Origin: Actinomycetota bacterium
Lineage (GTDB): Bacteria > Actinomycetota > Actinomycetes > Streptosporangiales > Streptosporangiaceae
Direction of reading: 5' to 3'
NCBI GenBank assembly: GCA_003140115.1
Contig: PLIQ01000239.1
Span: forward strand, 16,133-21,995
DNA: 5,863 bases
Position numbers and translations under genes: made by a program. Below are positions 5,543 through 5,863 of the stretch, one piece after another; position 1 is the stretch's first letter, and every line of letters begins with the position of its first letter. The notes under the pieces were generated by a model, which ran no database searches, was not told the origin of the DNA, and worked only from the letters and a program-made list of their open reading frames with translations.

Positions 5543-5863
5543 TTACAGGCGGGAGGTGAGCTCGGCGACGATGTCGGCCGCTGACTGCGGCTGTGTGGCG
5601 AGGGCGACGCTTTGCCCGGCCCACATCGAGAGCGCTTCGATGTCCCCGGTGGTCCCGGCCATCGGCGGTGCCGGCTCGTAACGGACGATGGCTTCGCCGG
5701 AGGCGAAGTGCGCGATCACGTCGCCTTGTCCTGGCCGCTGCGCGTCTGGGGGGCGGCCCGCGGCGTCCCAGGCCTGGGCGGTTGAGTTGCGCAGCGCGCG
5801 GTGCGGTGAATCGGGCCACCCGACGTCGTACAGGTTGGGGTACCACTGCGGGTCGGTCTCGGC
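5543..5863 (-). CDS. Nitronate monooxygenase (2-nitropropane dioxygenase family), C-terminal part
   Basis: Read on the minus strand, an open frame enters at 5863 and ends at TAA (5545-5543), giving 106 residues. It contains LYDVGWPDSPHRALRNSTAQ, then W-D-A-A-G-R-P-P, then a segment ending with GDIEALSMWAGQSVALATQP. This is the characteristic C-terminal region of actinobacterial nitronate monooxygenases, FMN-dependent TIM-barrel enzymes that oxidise alkyl nitronates and so detoxify compounds such as propionate 3-nitronate. The FMN-binding and catalytic parts lie beyond the window edge, so activity cannot be judged. The family is usually over 300 residues, so about one third is visible. The gene converges on the PQQ-propeller gene with 61 bp between stop codons. 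That gap has only a weak stem (GCGGT 5504-5508 with ACCGC 5519-5523) and no clear terminator. Confidence 0.85.
   Translation of the reverse strand, partial: AETDPQWYPNLYDVGWPDSPHRALRNSTAQAWDAAGRPPDAQRPGQGDVIAHFASGEAIVRYEPAPPMAGTTGDIEALSMWAGQSVALATQPQSAADIVAELTSRL

Overview
This 5.9 kb window is ordinary GC-rich chromosomal sequence from an actinomycete. The key evidence is a complete WhiB-family regulator, a family confined to Actinomycetota and their phages. GTG starts are common, an actinobacterial-type cold-shock variant is present, and so is a DUF998 membrane protein. The genus cannot be told from the sequence.

Layout, left to right: (1) the last 40 codons of a LuxR/NarL-type response regulator (1-125, +); (2) an FAD/NAD(P)-dependent oxidoreductase of the sulfide:quinone reductase / NDH-2-like superfamily (278-1433, +), split by one extra base near 1004-1009; (3) a 200-base gap with a thrice-repeated heptamer around a possible promoter, then a WhiB-type iron-sulfur regulator (1634-1966, +); (4) a lipoprotein with four Asp-box repeats (2018-3076, +); (5) a small cold-shock-domain protein (3131-3349, +), overlapping by one base with (6) a DUF998 multi-pass membrane protein (3349-4020, +); (7) a 201-base gap with a 13-bp palindrome, then a Tat-signal PQQ-type beta-propeller protein (4222-5481, +); (8) the C-terminal third of a nitronate monooxygenase on the opposite strand (5543-5863, -), convergent with the propeller gene.

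The four genes from whiB to DUF998 lie on one strand with gaps of 51 bp, 54 bp and -1 bp, and could be one transcription unit. Only the last pair is joined tightly enough to infer translational coupling. Two unrelated exported beta-propellers (Asp-box and PQQ type) occur here, but nothing ties them to a common pathway. No insertion sequence, CRISPR array, tRNA, rRNA, phage gene or defence module is visible. I see no convincing new multi-gene system. The points most worth checking are the frameshift in the oxidoreductase, the repeated motif upstream of whiB, and the palindrome upstream of the PQQ-propeller gene.
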